From Sepiola atlantica (taxonomy: Eukaryota; Mollusca; Cephalopoda; Sepiida; Sepiolidae): a DNA stretch of 64,000 bases. Shown here piece by piece: positions 46,888 to 58,193 of the stretch. The DNA lies in the NCBI GenBank assembly GCA_963556195.1, contig OY744519.1, positions 109,004,032 to 109,068,031 of the forward strand, in the 5' to 3' direction. The position numbers and the translations under genes were made by a program. The stretch's first letter is position 1. Every line of letters starts with the position of its first letter. The notes under the pieces were generated by a model. That model had not been told where the DNA came from. It searched no databases and was given only the letters and a program-made list of their open reading frames with translations.

Positions 46888-47186
46888 TCAATATGTCGAT
46901 ATCCATAACCAATGAGCAAGAAGATGGCAAGTATAAATACGATCAAAAAACTTGTCCAGTGAAGCACCGATTTCACATTCTTGTGATTGAAACAATAAAG
47001 CTGCTCTGTGAACTTTCGAGAGCGCTGAGCCTCTTCTGCTAATTGCACCTCGGTCAGTAGTTCCTCATACAAGGTGAGCAGTGCATGTTTAGTGGTGTTA
47101 CCCACCAACTCCTCTAGAGGTTTGGGACCCTCTTCAAAATGGTTAGGGCCCTCCTCTGATGGAGGATGGGGCTCATGGCACGTCAT
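46888..47186 (-). CDS. Candidate TMEM94-like gene, first coding exon
   Basis: The minus strand has an acceptor (TTTTATTTTATAG before 47193), then GCCATGA giving a start at 47186, 99 codons, and a GTACGT donor at 46887-46882. The product begins MTCHEPHPPSEEGP with an acidic segment, has an amphipathic helix (TTKHALLTLYEELLTEVQLA), a Cys/His-containing linker, and a membrane helix (WTSFLIVFILAIFLLIGYGY) close to the donor. Helix, Cys/His linker and TM1 are arranged as in the cytosolic N-terminus of TMEM94, reported as an ER P-type-ATPase-like magnesium transporter. Phase 2 at the donor fits the 6482-6325 exon exactly. The start is plausible but a longer upstream frame exists. Codons are less AT-rich than the surrounding DNA. 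Confidence 0.55.
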
Positions 47187-47269
47187 GGCACATCTATAAA
47201 ATAAAAAACAAAAAAAACATAGAATACATGAAAAAAAAACAAAAAAACAACAAAAACATTTCATAGTAT

Positions 47270-47418
47270 GATACAATTTCGCCCACACTACCACTAGGAC
47301 GTTCTTGGCTCAGTTGGTAGAGCGCCGGACATCAGTCTCTTGAGTCCTGATTTCAAGTATCACAAGGTCTAGCCACACTGCTGAGCCATAAAGACAACAA
47401 AACGTTACTGTGGATATG

Positions 47419-47425
<7 letters not shown>
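47270..47425 (+). repeat. tRNA-derived SINE, copy 1
   Basis: TTGGCTCAGTTGGTAGAGCG is an excellent tRNA A box with flanking D-arm. The B box is worn (TGATTTCAAGTATC). The body CACAAGGTCTAGCCACACTG and the (TA)n that follows are shared with the copy at 48048-48215. It lies about 80 bp upstream of the exon-1 acceptor, antisense to the gene. Confidence 0.75.
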
Positions 47426-47468
<43 letters not shown>

Positions 47469-47472
<4 letters not shown>

Positions 47473-47790
47473 TTGTATTCCAACGATCATAGGAAAAATT
47501 AATCCCAAACCATAATTTTCATTTATTCTTACAATTTCTTTATTTTCATATTTCGCTGAATACCCGTATTTCTTCGTCACACAAACAAAATATTTTTTTG
47601 TTATTTTTATTTTTTCCAAATTGAATAGTTTTATATTCAGATATAGAAAAGGTAATACATTTTTTTTTTGTAAGATGAAGTAGAAATACAGGTATTTACC
47701 AAAATAAGGAAATAAAGAAATTGTAAGAATAAATAAAAATTATGGTTTTGGATTGATTTTTCCTATGATCATTGGAATGTAACTATATAG
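47469..47790. repeat. Foldback element, about 110-bp arms
   Basis: AACGATCATAGGAAAAATTA, ACCATAATTTTCATTTATTC and TTACAATTTCTTTATTT on the left return inverted near 47671-47790. The arms are about 88 percent identical with a loop of roughly 90 bp. It sits between the two tRNA-SINE copies. Confidence 0.88.
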
Positions 47791-48047
47791 TATATATGCT
47801 CTGAAGCTTGTAATACAACTTCATTGAGCTTGCAATTTGAAACATTTTCAGATATAAGGAGTATATACTTAAATATATATTTTTTATAAGAACTATATAT
47901 ATATATATATATATATATAGGTGGAGCACTCTGGTAAAGGAAATAATCAATTCCACTAGCATTGAGGCAATGCTCTTCCATAAAAATAATTGAATACTTG
48001 TTCATTATGAGTATCGTAAAAAGAAAAATAAATAACATCATTTCTAA

Positions 48048-48215
48048 TGCAATACAATTTCTCCAACTCCCATTAGGAGGTTCTTGACTCAGTTGGTAGA
48101 GTACCAGACATCAGTCTCGGTCACTGGTGTCTCATTTTTAAATATCACTAGGTCTAGCCACACTAATGAGTTGTAGAGACAAAAAAAAAAAAAAAAAGTG
48201 TGCGGATAAGTATAT
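48048..48215 (+). repeat. tRNA-derived SINE, copy 2
   Basis: TTGACTCAGTTGGTAGAGTA (A box), ACATCAGTCTC, ATCACTAGGTCTAGCCACAC and an A-run, then (TA)n. It matches copy 1 at about 80 percent. Upstream sequences (ATACAATTTC) also match, so the shared unit begins before the tRNA part. Confidence 0.75.
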
Positions 48216-48704
48216 AATATATATATATACATATATATATGTATGTTTCGGCAGCAAGTCGTTAATTAGACATGCGTCATTAAATACCACGGTATATATA
48301 TACACATACACACACAGGATGGGGGCATTGAGGTAATAAAAAAGTTTTAATGTTGCCGTTTTTGTTCTTTTTTAAGTATATCAACCACATGGCAGTTGAT
48401 TTTGGCAATACTGATGGAATCGTTCTCAAAGTTCTTCATGTCATATCAGATGAAATTGTGTCAATTTTGTCTAAGATTCTGAGATGGTTCAATAATGATA
48501 TTTCATCAAAGCTAAAGGTAACAATAAGACATTCTGACATTTCATCATTCCAAAAATAATTCTTCCATTATCACCCCCCCCCCCCCAAAAAAAAAATAAC
48601 TGGTTGGAAGAATAGGCACACAGGCGATCATGCAACTGTTTTTTTTTAGTTTTTTTTTTTTACTAGAAGCGATGTGAATTTTCTGAGATAATTGATATAT
48701 AAGT

Positions 48705-48735
<31 letters not shown>

Positions 48736-49299
48736 TAATTTTATAATCAAGATCATCCCTATAACAGGCCGAGAGATCTAAAAATTAAGGGTCTTTTACA
48801 GGAGGAAAAAATTTCAGTCAGTCAACAGATATCTTTTTAGTTGCTAACACTTCATTTTCAAAGCTCAGGGAAAATTTCATTCTGAAAAGGAATCAAACTT
48901 ATTTCAGCAATACTGTGAGTATACTGTAAAAAGTCAAAATTGCTTGTGTAAACATGCATCATGTTTAGTGATGCATGTTTACAGTGCATGCGAATACACA
49001 CTTGCTGCAGATGAGAGATGTCCGGTAAAGGAGGGGGGGGGGTCGAGGTCACAGAAGAAATTAAAAATGTCTTATTTTTGGCCACCCAGAATTTTATTTC
49101 TCTTTGAAAAAAGTGTTAGTGTCTCTCTAAATGGGGGGGGGGGGGGGGGGGGGTTCATGCTGAGAGCAAGATACTTGAGAAAAATAATGTTCTTAAATTG
49201 TAAACAGGCCCTTTTAAGTGGATGCTGTCTGGCCATTATTTCAAATGGATATCTGAGTGGTCCTTCTAGGTGGTCGAATGGGGATGACTGAGAAGAAGA
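48216..49299. other. Noncoding with long G-runs
   Basis: It has a C-run at about 48573-48586, an A-run at 48706-48729, G-runs at 49032-49040 and 49133-49153 (21 G), and a short hairpin ACATGCATCA...TGATGCATGT near 48952-48980. The open frame around 48380-48560 shows no family motif. Confidence 0.45.
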
Positions 49300-49780
49300 C
49301 CCGAATATAAGATTTCCGGTCAAAAGTACATCTATTCCAGCATATGGGTAGAGGAGAGCAGTTAGAGTCGGCCCTCTGGGCGTGGGAGAATCAGTTTGTT
49401 TTTCTGGGATCTGACAGAGTCGACCTGGGATTTGTGTTTTGATTTGATCGAGCAAAAATCTCTCATTTGGCAAAAGTCTGTTCAAAGGAAGAAGCGAGTA
49501 TCATTGTAACCTGCAACAAATAAACATGTTACTTGTTTGAAACTAGAGTTGTGGTTTTATTTCGGATGAGAATTCTTTTGTTGCAGCACTGACTGAGATC
49601 ATCACCCAATTGACACCGCGACCGATGTTGGAATCAAACAACTTTGGACCAGCACAAGTTAACTTGTGCAGTGAATGCACGTAGACACGTTCATACTTGC
49701 TTCTTATTTTGTTTACTTGATTGTATCCATGCACAGTGGATGACATCACAAAAGATGCTGTGCACAATGAAACAGAATAT
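49300..49780. repeat. LTR-like dispersed repeat
   Basis: From about 49490 to 49700 it matches 14515-14710 (TCATTGTAACCTGCAACAAA, AATAAACATGTTACTTG, GAGAATTCTTTTGTTGCA, CAATTGACACCGCGACCGAT). AATAAA followed by a U5-like end and a possible primer site suggests the end of an LTR with leader, plus orientation. The LTR start is not identified, and the class is open. Confidence 0.4.
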
Positions 49781-50154
49781 ATGAAGGCAAAAAAACGGAA
49801 ACTGATGCTAAAATTGTCATACTTTAAACTTTCTAGTTTTTCATTATGGGAAATCTAAAAATTGACACACCCTGGTCCAGGTTAAGATTTTACACTTAAC
49901 GACTGGAGAACTTCAATTGTCTAAAAGTTTTAAAATAATTTGACAATGTGCTATATCTATAATTTTTTTAAAAGAACTTCTTATAAAATCTTTTCATTTT
50001 TTTAATTTTTTTTAAATTTCTTTCTTAAATCTAAGCTGGTTTCCCCACTTTTTGTTGTTCATGCTTTCAAGTGTATATATTGTAGTTTCGGAGATTATAG
50101 TGTCTGTTAAACACTTATTTTGTCGAAGGCAATTCTCACTCTTTTTAGCACATA

Positions 50155-50400
50155 ATTCAATAAGTCCTGGGTCTGGCTTTAAATGAGATCGTACAGACAC
50201 AAATGATACGGAATACACAGATTGTCCAAATTCAGCAGTTGTCCCAGAAAACATGAAAATAAAGTCCCCAAACTCCTTTTGAGCAATCATAAATTGAAGT
50301 TGCGTGAGATAGCAAAAGAATTGAAGATATCAAAAAGCAGTGTATTCACCATTTTGCACGAAAATTTGTCAATGAGAAGAATGTGATTAAATTCAGTGCC
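50155..50400 (+). mobile_element. Internally deleted mariner fragment
   Basis: It begins with CAATAAGTCCTGGGTCTG, resembling the inverted end of the mariner at 30525-31685, then passes directly into transposase codons: DRTDTNDTEYTDCPNSAVVP (about 50187-50250), then KLREIAKELKISKSSVF in another frame (about 50297-50350), the helix-turn-helix. A large part between end and coding is missing and the 3' half is absent. Confidence 0.7.
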
Positions 50401-51007
50401 GTGTTCGACCAGCGTAACAGTTATATCTAGTCACACTGACGATTCTTGATAAAGATGAAACATATGTACATTAAAACATTTATTATTAAAATAATATATA
50501 TATATATATATATATATAATCTTCTATTAATATATTTCTCAGGTTACCGATAGCATGGTAAAAACATGTAAACAAAGAGAGTACGGCAAAGTTTGCTGAC
50601 ACAGTGGGTTAGGTACTTGACTGTTGATCGCATTTCGATGCGACTGGCTGCTTGGATTTCAAGAAATTTGCCTTTGACAATGAAATACGAAATGATGAAA
50701 AGCAGTAGAGATGTGCCTGTTACTAAGAAACATGTGTAAAAGTTCAATTCAATTAATTTTGACAAAAATAAGGCAATGATGCCTCAGTTGCCATGTAGGG
50801 AAAGGGGTGGGTAGAAACATGCATAGAAGAGTATACAGTAGCCCAGCACATGTCCAATTTCACCTTGAATTGTTGCGTCGTTGCCACATTTACTACATCT
50901 CCTGAAAGTCCATTTCAAGGTCCAGGGATCCTAGTTAAAAAAGCGGCCTTTGTTTGATTCAATCAGTCAGCAGTGAAGCAGTTTCTGATAATGTTTGCAG
51001 ATTTCTT
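50401..51007. other. Noncoding with (TA)n
   Basis: (TA)n at about 50491-50517; no gene recognised. Confidence 0.45.
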
Positions 51008-51118
51008 TCTGGTACAGAAGTGAATAGTAGATCCTCAGGGAGATCATAATGGCCATTGAGGAGATTGTAGGCCATTATGATCTCCCTTGGGACCTACTAT
51101 TCACTCCTGCACCAGAAA
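51008..51118. repeat. Hairpin, about 48-bp arms
   Basis: CTGGTACAGAAGTGAATAGT...GGGAGATCATAATGGCC is inverted as GGCCATTATGATCTCCC...CTACTATTCACTCCTGCACC, with a 16-bp loop. About four mismatches. Confidence 0.85.
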
Positions 51119-51694
51119 AATAAAGATATATAATTGGGATATAATCAAATGGCCACAATTATTGAGTTATATAAACTTAGATGATAGAGCTACTCTCTAG
51201 AACTCAACCATAAGCTATTTTATTGTATTTTTGTTGGTTAAAAGCCTTCTTCAGGCACTCCCCACAATTATGCATCTACTCAAAATGTTACTGGCTTATA
51301 AAGTACTTCCTGTCACCATCCCAGAGGTAGAACAAAAAGGACAGGAGATTCTAAACATGTACTTTTAAGATGAAAACTAAAATTAGTGAACAGAAGCAGA
51401 ACTATTGAATTTTTTTTTTTTATATTATTCAAAACCGAGTCTTCTCTCGTCTCTTACTGTGAATAAATAAACATCTAAGACAAGATATTGAACACAAATA
51501 GGAAATTGAACTCCTCAAAAGATTTACGAATCATTTAACATTAGATTAGCTTTTCATTTTGTTAAGTCTAGAATAAGTTTTTTTTTTAACTTACACACTA
51601 AACTAAAAGTCAGACGGCAAAATATAGTTAAATCTATGAAAACTATAGTGATTTTTTAATTTTTTAATTTATTTTTTTTATTTTTTACTGTTGG
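51119..51694. other. AT-rich noncoding
   Basis: No gene recognised; T-runs near 51411-51421 and 51651-51687. Confidence 0.45.
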
Positions 51695-51965
51695 GTCACC
51701 ACTTGTTAAGGCCAAAAGACACTCGCGGATAAAGGTTAATGAGATGGGACGATTGTCAGCCAAAATTGATCACTGACATGAACTAAGTTTGATTACTGAT
51801 TTATGGGATGGTTCACGATAAATACTTGTTGACATTAGATTTCAAGGTGACTATGTTGTAGTCTGCAGGGAAGCAGTCCTGCAGTAATGCGTTCCACAGA
51901 CAAGATGCCCTGACAGAGAAGCTCTGGCCACGGAAATTCTTCCTGATGTTAGGCACATGGAAGAT
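51695..51965 (-). mobile_element. LINE 3' end
   Basis: Minus-strand translation gives pieces like SFSVRASCLWNALLQDCFPA and DYNIVTLKSNVNKYLS, then the 3' UTR. The same layout ends the LINE at 11190-12680 (shared GACATTAGATTT, GTTGTAG, AGGGAAGCA and TTCCACAGACA). Confidence 0.65.
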
Positions 51966-52146
51966 GGTGAAAACTGATAAATATAGCTTACAAAACAGAA
52001 CTCATGGACTTAGAAATGGGTTCTTTATTTTAATTAAACTTCTCATGAGGGATTTTAAAATGATCACAATTTGCTCAGCATAATCTTGGATCTTAATAAG
52101 TTTGAATCTCATTAAAATCAAAGCTGAATATTTAAAATAGTTTCAA

Positions 52147-52178
52147 TGACACTATACTTTGATCCTAGCTCAAAAGAT
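52147..52178 (-). repeat. Orphan U2-head fragment
   Basis: The minus strand reads TTTTGAGCTAGGATCAAAGT then ATAGTGTC, a worn U2 snRNA head like those of the SINEs. No body is attached. Confidence 0.5.
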
Positions 52179-52239
52179 GACCCATATCTGTCTCGATATA
52201 TATATATAAGTTAGGCATGTGTATATACTTATATATATA

Positions 52240-52690
52240 TCTTTGTATAGGATATCTCCTAAATTAATTAACGGATCATCGTGAATTTTGGAATATATAT
52301 TATAGGCAAGACAGTGAGTAACACGGACACATTATTTGTTTTTGTAAAAGTTTTTAAATCATTAGATAAAAAAAATTTAATAGAGAAAAGAATTGCTCTA
52401 CATCAACTTTTGAGTTATATTAAGTAATACATTTTTAAAAGGACTGGTGTGTGAGCGTCAATAATATGTATGTGCTTTGTAAATTCCTAAACTATTGAAC
52501 TTATGCATTATGGAATATGTATTCTAGGCAACAGGGTGAGTAACATAAGTACATCATTTTTTTGTAAACTTTACCATTTAGGGGAATACCACTGAAACAA
52601 TAATATACCATCCCCTCGCCTCCAAGAAAGAAAAAACATTAGTAAAAACTAATGCTATATTTATTGCTTATACCTATCCTCTTCCATCGA
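52240..52690. repeat. Dispersed repeat, inverted pair of 39700-40130
   Basis: TAGGCAAGACAGTGAGTAAC, AATTGCTCTACATCAA, TTGAGTTATATTAAGTAA, AACTTTACCATTTAGGGG and TATATTTATTGCTTATACC are the reverse complements of the 39700-40130 copy. The AGGCAA(G/C)A(C/G)xGTGAGTAAC unit occurs twice in each copy. Confidence 0.75.
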
Positions 52691-52857
52691 TAACAGGAAT
52701 GAGGGGTGATTAGCATAATAAATTCTGTTACAGACTATGGAATTGGCTGCTAATCAGAGTTTAAATCAAATCAGATCTATTATGTTCAACCATGCACTAA
52801 TAGGAACTTTATTAATTCTAGTGATTAGCAAAATAGAAACTTGTGTTCATCATGTTC

Positions 52858-53115
52858 GGTTTAATGTCTATTTTACATGCTGGCATGTGTTGAATGGCTT
52901 TTAGAAATTGACTTCCAAACAAACCTATCTCTGGACAAGTCTTTATTTCTCGATCCCTCAAATCCAACCTTATCATTTCCTCCCATGTTTTCCTTGACCT
53001 ACACCTGCCAACTGATCCTACTGCCTCAATTTTTCTACATCTAACTCAGGAACTCTCATCCATTCTTTCAATGTGACGATACTAACAAAGTCTCCTGTTC
53101 TGCACATATGTTCCT
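52858..53115 (-). mobile_element. RTE-like LINE 3' tail
   Basis: Inverted relative of 30171-30408: TTTTACATGCTGGCATGTGT, AAATTGACTTCCAAAC, AACCTATCTCTGG, CCAACTGATCCTAC and CTCATCCATTCTTTCAATGT. Decayed C-terminal codons on the minus strand. Confidence 0.65.
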
Positions 53116-53337
53116 ATACTGTTCAGATTTAATCTTCCTCTGAGCTAATCAGATCGAAGCCTGTCTTTAAGACTGACATTACGCATCCATCATATTATTC
53201 TCGTATCATTTCTCTACATGCAACACATGTCCTCAACACTCACTGACCAGGTTTTCACCTTTATACATCACACTTCGTACACATGCCATGATAGACTCTT
53301 TTCTCAGGTCATTATTTGCTTATTTTTCACATTAATG

Positions 53338-54667
53338 TTCGATGGCTGTCAAGAGGAAATGTAGTTGAACGAACATGAGCTTAGAAACGAGCTCAAATTA
53401 TTTTTTGAAGTTCAGGATAAGATGGAATTTTTTGCCTGGTTGGATGATAAGGAATGAATCATGCATCTTTCCTATTTAGCGGACATTTTTTATCATAAAA
53501 TTTGTGGATTCCTTGAAAATTTTCATGAGCAAGCTGAAAAATTGGATAATATGAAAAATGTGGCAATGTTTGAGCGGCTGTCATTCATTCTTGTTATTGG
53601 TGGTGAAGACCAAGTTCTTGCAGTTTGTAAAAAAAAAAAAAAATGAAATTTTGCAGCATTTAACAGCACTAGAAAATAAATTTAAGTGATATTTTCCTGA
53701 ACTCAGTGACGATGAGTTGAATTTAGTGCAAAATCCATTCAAATCGTCAGATAAAAAAGTTCCTGATGATTGCCAACATGAGTTTCTGAAGCTTAAAACT
53801 GATTCGAGGCAAGAGATATCTTTGATAAGAACTCAATCACTGAATTTTGGCTCTTAATGTGTGATTCCTACCCAAAGGTGGCAGAAAAATCAATCCGTGC
53901 ATTAATTCCTTTTGTATCAACCTATTTTTGTGAGTCAGGTTTTTCAATTCTGTTGAAAATTATAACAAAACATCAGTTAAGAGGTTGAAAATGACCTGCA
54001 TTGTGCCATTAGCAAAGAAAAAAAAATCAAGTTTCTCATTGACTGCAATCTTCATCTGAATAAAATTAATTAAAAATTTACAATAACCTGTCACTTTATT
54101 TAGCTTCTTTAATGAAGAAACAACCCATTTGCATTGTATTTTGTGTATTGAATTACAATCCCCTGGCATTTTAACTTTTTGTTTATTGCATTATGCTTCA
54201 GTTTGGTCCAAGAATCAAAGATGTAGGATGGGCGGCAAATCAAAGATTTATTTTTGTTTAGTTATTATCTATAAATTTTGGCTCTTTTTTTTTTTGATAT
54301 TAAAATTTGTTTCCTATTTTTCTGAATCTGATCCCTGCTATATTGTAGATGAATATACTTAGGTAAAGTATGTCGATTTTTTTCGCTTCATTTTTGTCTT
54401 TTAATTATTAATATAACAAAACTACTTTTATTTAAGTTGTAATATCCATTAGCATGTTAAACTGGTATTAATGTGTAAAAATACATTATAAAGTTAATCT
54501 ATGTTTGTAAAAATTATCTACTTATATGGAAGAAAACAAAGATTGTCAGTATTATATGCATATCAATTTGAATGCACATTTTGAGTCGGACATTTTTTGA
54601 CAAGGGAGAATATAATTCTGATACATGATGAAAGGGGTTACGTCCTAAAAAAGATTGAGAACCACTG
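53338..54667 (+). mobile_element. hAT-type transposon, 5'-truncated, with 3' end
   Basis: From 53338 the plus strand reads a ZBED/FAM200-like hAT transposase in pieces: RTYELRNELKLFF-like with a frame change, LSYLADIFYHKICGFLENFH (53464 on), FPELSDDELNLVQNPF-like near 53690, then CQHEFLKLKTDSR, and the C-terminal hATC dimerisation segment ALIPFVSTYFCESGFS (about 53900-53950). An A-run at 53630-53643 and stops break it. The element ends at 54667 with a terminus that reads CAGTGGTTCTCAATC inverted, a typical hAT end. The 5' half and left end are missing. Confidence 0.75.
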
Positions 54668-55051
54668 CACTAGATGATGTTTCTGATTGTACAAACTGCA
54701 TAAAATGCAGACAGTCTACTCCAACAGATTAAACAGAATTTAGTTGAGTTTCCAGAAGGTTACCGGCTTCAACAAAGGTTGGGTAACATAACTGCCAAAA
54801 CGTTGTGTACATAATTATTAAAACGAGGAAAACATTCCTGGCCATTTAAATAACTTTTGTTTAGGTATATCAAGATCTATGTGGGTTAAAATACAGCTAA
54901 TAGCAAACATTTCATTGTTTTTTATAATTAAGCTAAATCAGTCAGAAAAATAGATACAGACTGACTAAAATTAAACGTCACCTACTCATGGAATCACTGA
55001 TAACAAAAAAAAAACAAACAAAATAAAATCTTTTCTGCAATCCAACCATAG
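54668..55051. other. Noncoding
   Basis: No feature recognised in this AT-rich block. Confidence 0.4.
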
Positions 55052-55565
55052 TTGGTAGAAATAACCTTCAGTCTATGCCTAACTTGTCGACCAAGTTTCA
55101 GTCAAGAATGTCCAACAGCCTTTGTTTTATCGCCGTTCAATTCTTCTTTGTGTATCTTTGAAGCATGTGTTCATACAACAGTTTCACACTTGTTTACGCA
55201 ATCCTTTGCATTATTGTTGTACTCTGCAAGATCTTTCAAGCTGCACTGGGTTGGCAGTAGAGAGCAGAAAAAAGGCAGTGTAGCATCGTATGGTCCTCCT
55301 CTCCACATTCGCAGATGGTTGGGTCAGTTTTGTAGCCCCATCTAGTCATAGCAACTTTTAACTGCCCCCATTCCCGTTCTCAGCCAGTTGAGTGTTTTCC
55401 ACCCGAGCCAGGGTGCTTCTGAATCGGGAAGAGAGAGCCTCAGAAGGGAAGATTCCCATGTCAGTAGGAGGGGGGGGCATTCTCTATCCATCTGGTGCAC
55501 AGCTGTAGTCTGGTCTCTTCCTGAGATGTTGTTAGGGGTTCGATATGGCTGAGGAAGCTTCTTGA
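55052..55565 (-). mobile_element. LINE C-terminal fragment with zinc-finger tail
   Basis: Minus-strand frames give a SFLSHIEPLTTSQEETRLQL-like piece (about 55560-55500), then GWKTLNWLRTGMGAVKSCYD and, in another frame, CECGEEDHT. The LRTG motif followed by a C-x-C-G-E-E-x-H finger is the C-terminal layout of several LINE pol proteins. The tail runs to about 55059. RT is absent. Confidence 0.65.
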
Positions 55566-55819
55566 CTTCAGGCGTTGGACCGTTGATTCACATCCATGAA
55601 GGAGATGGCATTCATCACTGATAGCCTTCTAAATGATATGCTCCAAACGTGTAACTTTGCATATGACTGATTTGGTTTGTGATGGCCCTTTTTAGTTACG
55701 GAATAGTTTTGATACACATTTCTTAGAGATAACCCCACAAATAATAATGGGGAGGTAATGTCAGGATCACATACTCCACTGATGAGACGAGCACCAAAGT
55801 GTCCCTGCATATTATTGAA

Positions 55820-55905
55820 TGACGATAAAACAAAGACTGCTGGATATTCATGACTGAAACTTGGTGAACAAGTCAGCCATAGAATAAAGTTTAGGTTGCA
55901 TGGGG
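55820..55905. repeat. Inverted copy of 55059-55140
   Basis: CAAGTTTCAGTC, CAGTCTTTGTTTTATCGTCATTCAA and CTTGTTCACC on the minus strand match 55059-55140 on the plus strand at about 80 percent, so the LINE tail is present twice in opposite orientation. A G-run follows at 55902-55913. Confidence 0.65.
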
Positions 55906-55913
55906 GGGGGGGG

Positions 55914-56619
55914 GTCACCTTATATATTAAATCATTTTAATTGTTACAGGATGCAAATAATTTTTTTTTTTAATCTAAATTTTAAAAGTAAATATCAATG
56001 AGTTTAATTGGTATAATTTTGTATTATTCACAAATTTATTTAAATGAAGGAATATATTCTTTCCCATATTCACTATTAAAAACAATGAACTGTACAGATT
56101 CGTTTCCTTAAAACGATTTAAGAGTTCTAAAGTGAATAAAAAAAAAACTGTCTGGTAAAAGCAAAATTATGCCTCTACTGAGAACAAAAAGATCAATACT
56201 ATTAAGTGATTTTATATTGAAGGCAGTAATTCTTCCTACTAACCTGATCAACTACTGGCATACCAACAGTCTTATCAAGATTATTTGATCTACTGAAATG
56301 CCTGTACTTTAAGAGACCAATGGTGTTATTTCTAAGAGAAATCAAACTGGCTGTAATTTCTAGACTAGAAAGAATGAACAGATGGACTCTTAATTCCGAG
56401 ATACTTTAGGATAATATCCGAGTGAAATCTGTCAATTTCCTTCACAAAAATACTTAGGGGAAAAACCAGTATCAATAAATAAGACGCCTACTGACAAGAG
56501 CCATTGAAGCAAAACAAAAGTAGTGTAGTGTTATGTGCCAAAATAAAACAAAATATAAAAAGGTATTAAAAAAAAAATTTTTTTATATATATATATCCGT
56601 CTTAGGAAAGGTAAAATTA
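55914..56619. other. Noncoding
   Basis: No gene recognised. Confidence 0.4.
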
Positions 56620-57125
56620 ATTCCCTAAACAGAACAGTTTTGCATCACTTTTATGTAGCTTTACAAAGATTAAAACCAAGATATAATGCTACTAAACCTT
56701 ATGCCTAGAATTCTTATTCTAATTTTTATCAAAATCAATTACATTATTTTGATTCTAGAAAATGTCTAAAATTTAAGGTTTAAGCTTAAGAGGTCTTAAG
56801 AAACTGAAATCCAGGGAATCTTGCTTAATTGGTGTCTAATGAATATGGATCAAATTTAATGCAAATCTGAAATATTTGAATTTTCAAATGGAAGGTTGTG
56901 ACCATATTATGTCCCCTAAAAATCGTATAAAATACTCCAAAGCAACTGAAATTTGGAGAATATTTATTAATTGATGTCTAAATTAAAATTTTACAAACAT
57001 AAGAGGTATCTGAATTTTCACAACCCCCCCATTTTACCCCCTTTGCATAAAACTAAATTAAACTAAATATAGCCCATATGTGGACTCTTTATGTCTAGCA
57101 GCCGTGTTCCATAATTTATAATTAT
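56620..57125. repeat. Dispersed repeat, second copy of 19326-19760
   Basis: It starts TTCCCTAAACAGAACAGTTT and ends near TGTTCCATAATTTATAAT, in the same order as 19326-19760, but carries extra sequence around 56820-56940 that the other copy lacks. Confidence 0.75.
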
Positions 57126-57285
57126 TAGTATATTAGTTTAGGAGCGAATCCTGTAGATATAAAAATATTTAACTTTATAAAGATAGAGATATATAACATG
57201 AAAACCAACTTCTCAAAATCAAAACAGCCGAATCAAGACAGCAGACCAAAGGGCTCAATATTGTGTGTGACCTATTTATGTATTT

Positions 57286-57308
57286 TGGAGAGGGGTATAT
57301 ATATATAT

Positions 57309-57339
<31 letters not shown>

Positions 57340-57522
57340 AATATATATATTTTGGGAAGGGGTATATATATTATTATTATATATATATATATATATATAA
57401 ATATATATATTTTGGGAAGGGGTATATATATTAATATATATATATATATAATAATATATATACCCCTTCCCAAAATATATATATATATATAAATATATAT
57501 ATTTTGGGAAGGGGTATATATA

Positions 57523-57563
<41 letters not shown>

Positions 57564-57712
57564 TATATATATTTTGGGAAGGGGTATATATATATTAATA
57601 TTATATATATATATATTAATATATATATTTTGGGAAGGGGTATATATATATATTAATATTATATATATATATATATATTAATATATATATTTTGGGAAGG
57701 GGTATATATATA

Positions 57713-57751
<39 letters not shown>

Positions 57752-57780
57752 TATATATTTTGGGAAGGGGTATATATATA

Positions 57781-57812
<32 letters not shown>

Positions 57813-57846
57813 TAATATATATATTTTGGGAAGGGGTATATATATA

Positions 57847-57878
<32 letters not shown>

Positions 57879-57900
57879 TAATATATATATTTTGGGAAGG

Positions 57901-57948
<48 letters not shown>

Positions 57949-57953
57949 GAAGG

Positions 57954-57995
<42 letters not shown>

Positions 57996-58005
57996 TATAT
58001 TTTGG

Positions 58006-58046
<41 letters not shown>

Positions 58047-58193
58047 TATATTTTGGGAAGGGATATATATATATTAATATTATATATATATATATATATA
58101 TTAATATATATTTTGGGAAGGGATATATATATATTAATATTATATATATATATATATATATTAATATATATTTTGGGAAGGGATATATATATA

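Noticed and set aside
47290..47365. Functional tRNA gene
   Set aside because: The A box is good but the B box is worn, the acceptor stem does not pair, and a SINE body follows.
48380..48560. Open frame of about 60 codons with a leucine/isoleucine-rich helix
   Set aside because: No recognised motif, splice sites or homologous copy; a chance frame is likely.
49080..49160. Gly-run frame (SLNGGG...F) looking like the LINE motif at 29160
   Set aside because: Beyond the G-run and a few flanking residues there is no RT similarity, so the likeness is probably chance.
55568..55918. 116-codon minus-strand frame as a protein
   Set aside because: Part of it is the inverted copy of a LINE tail and part is the 5' side of the LINE fragment in the wrong frame.
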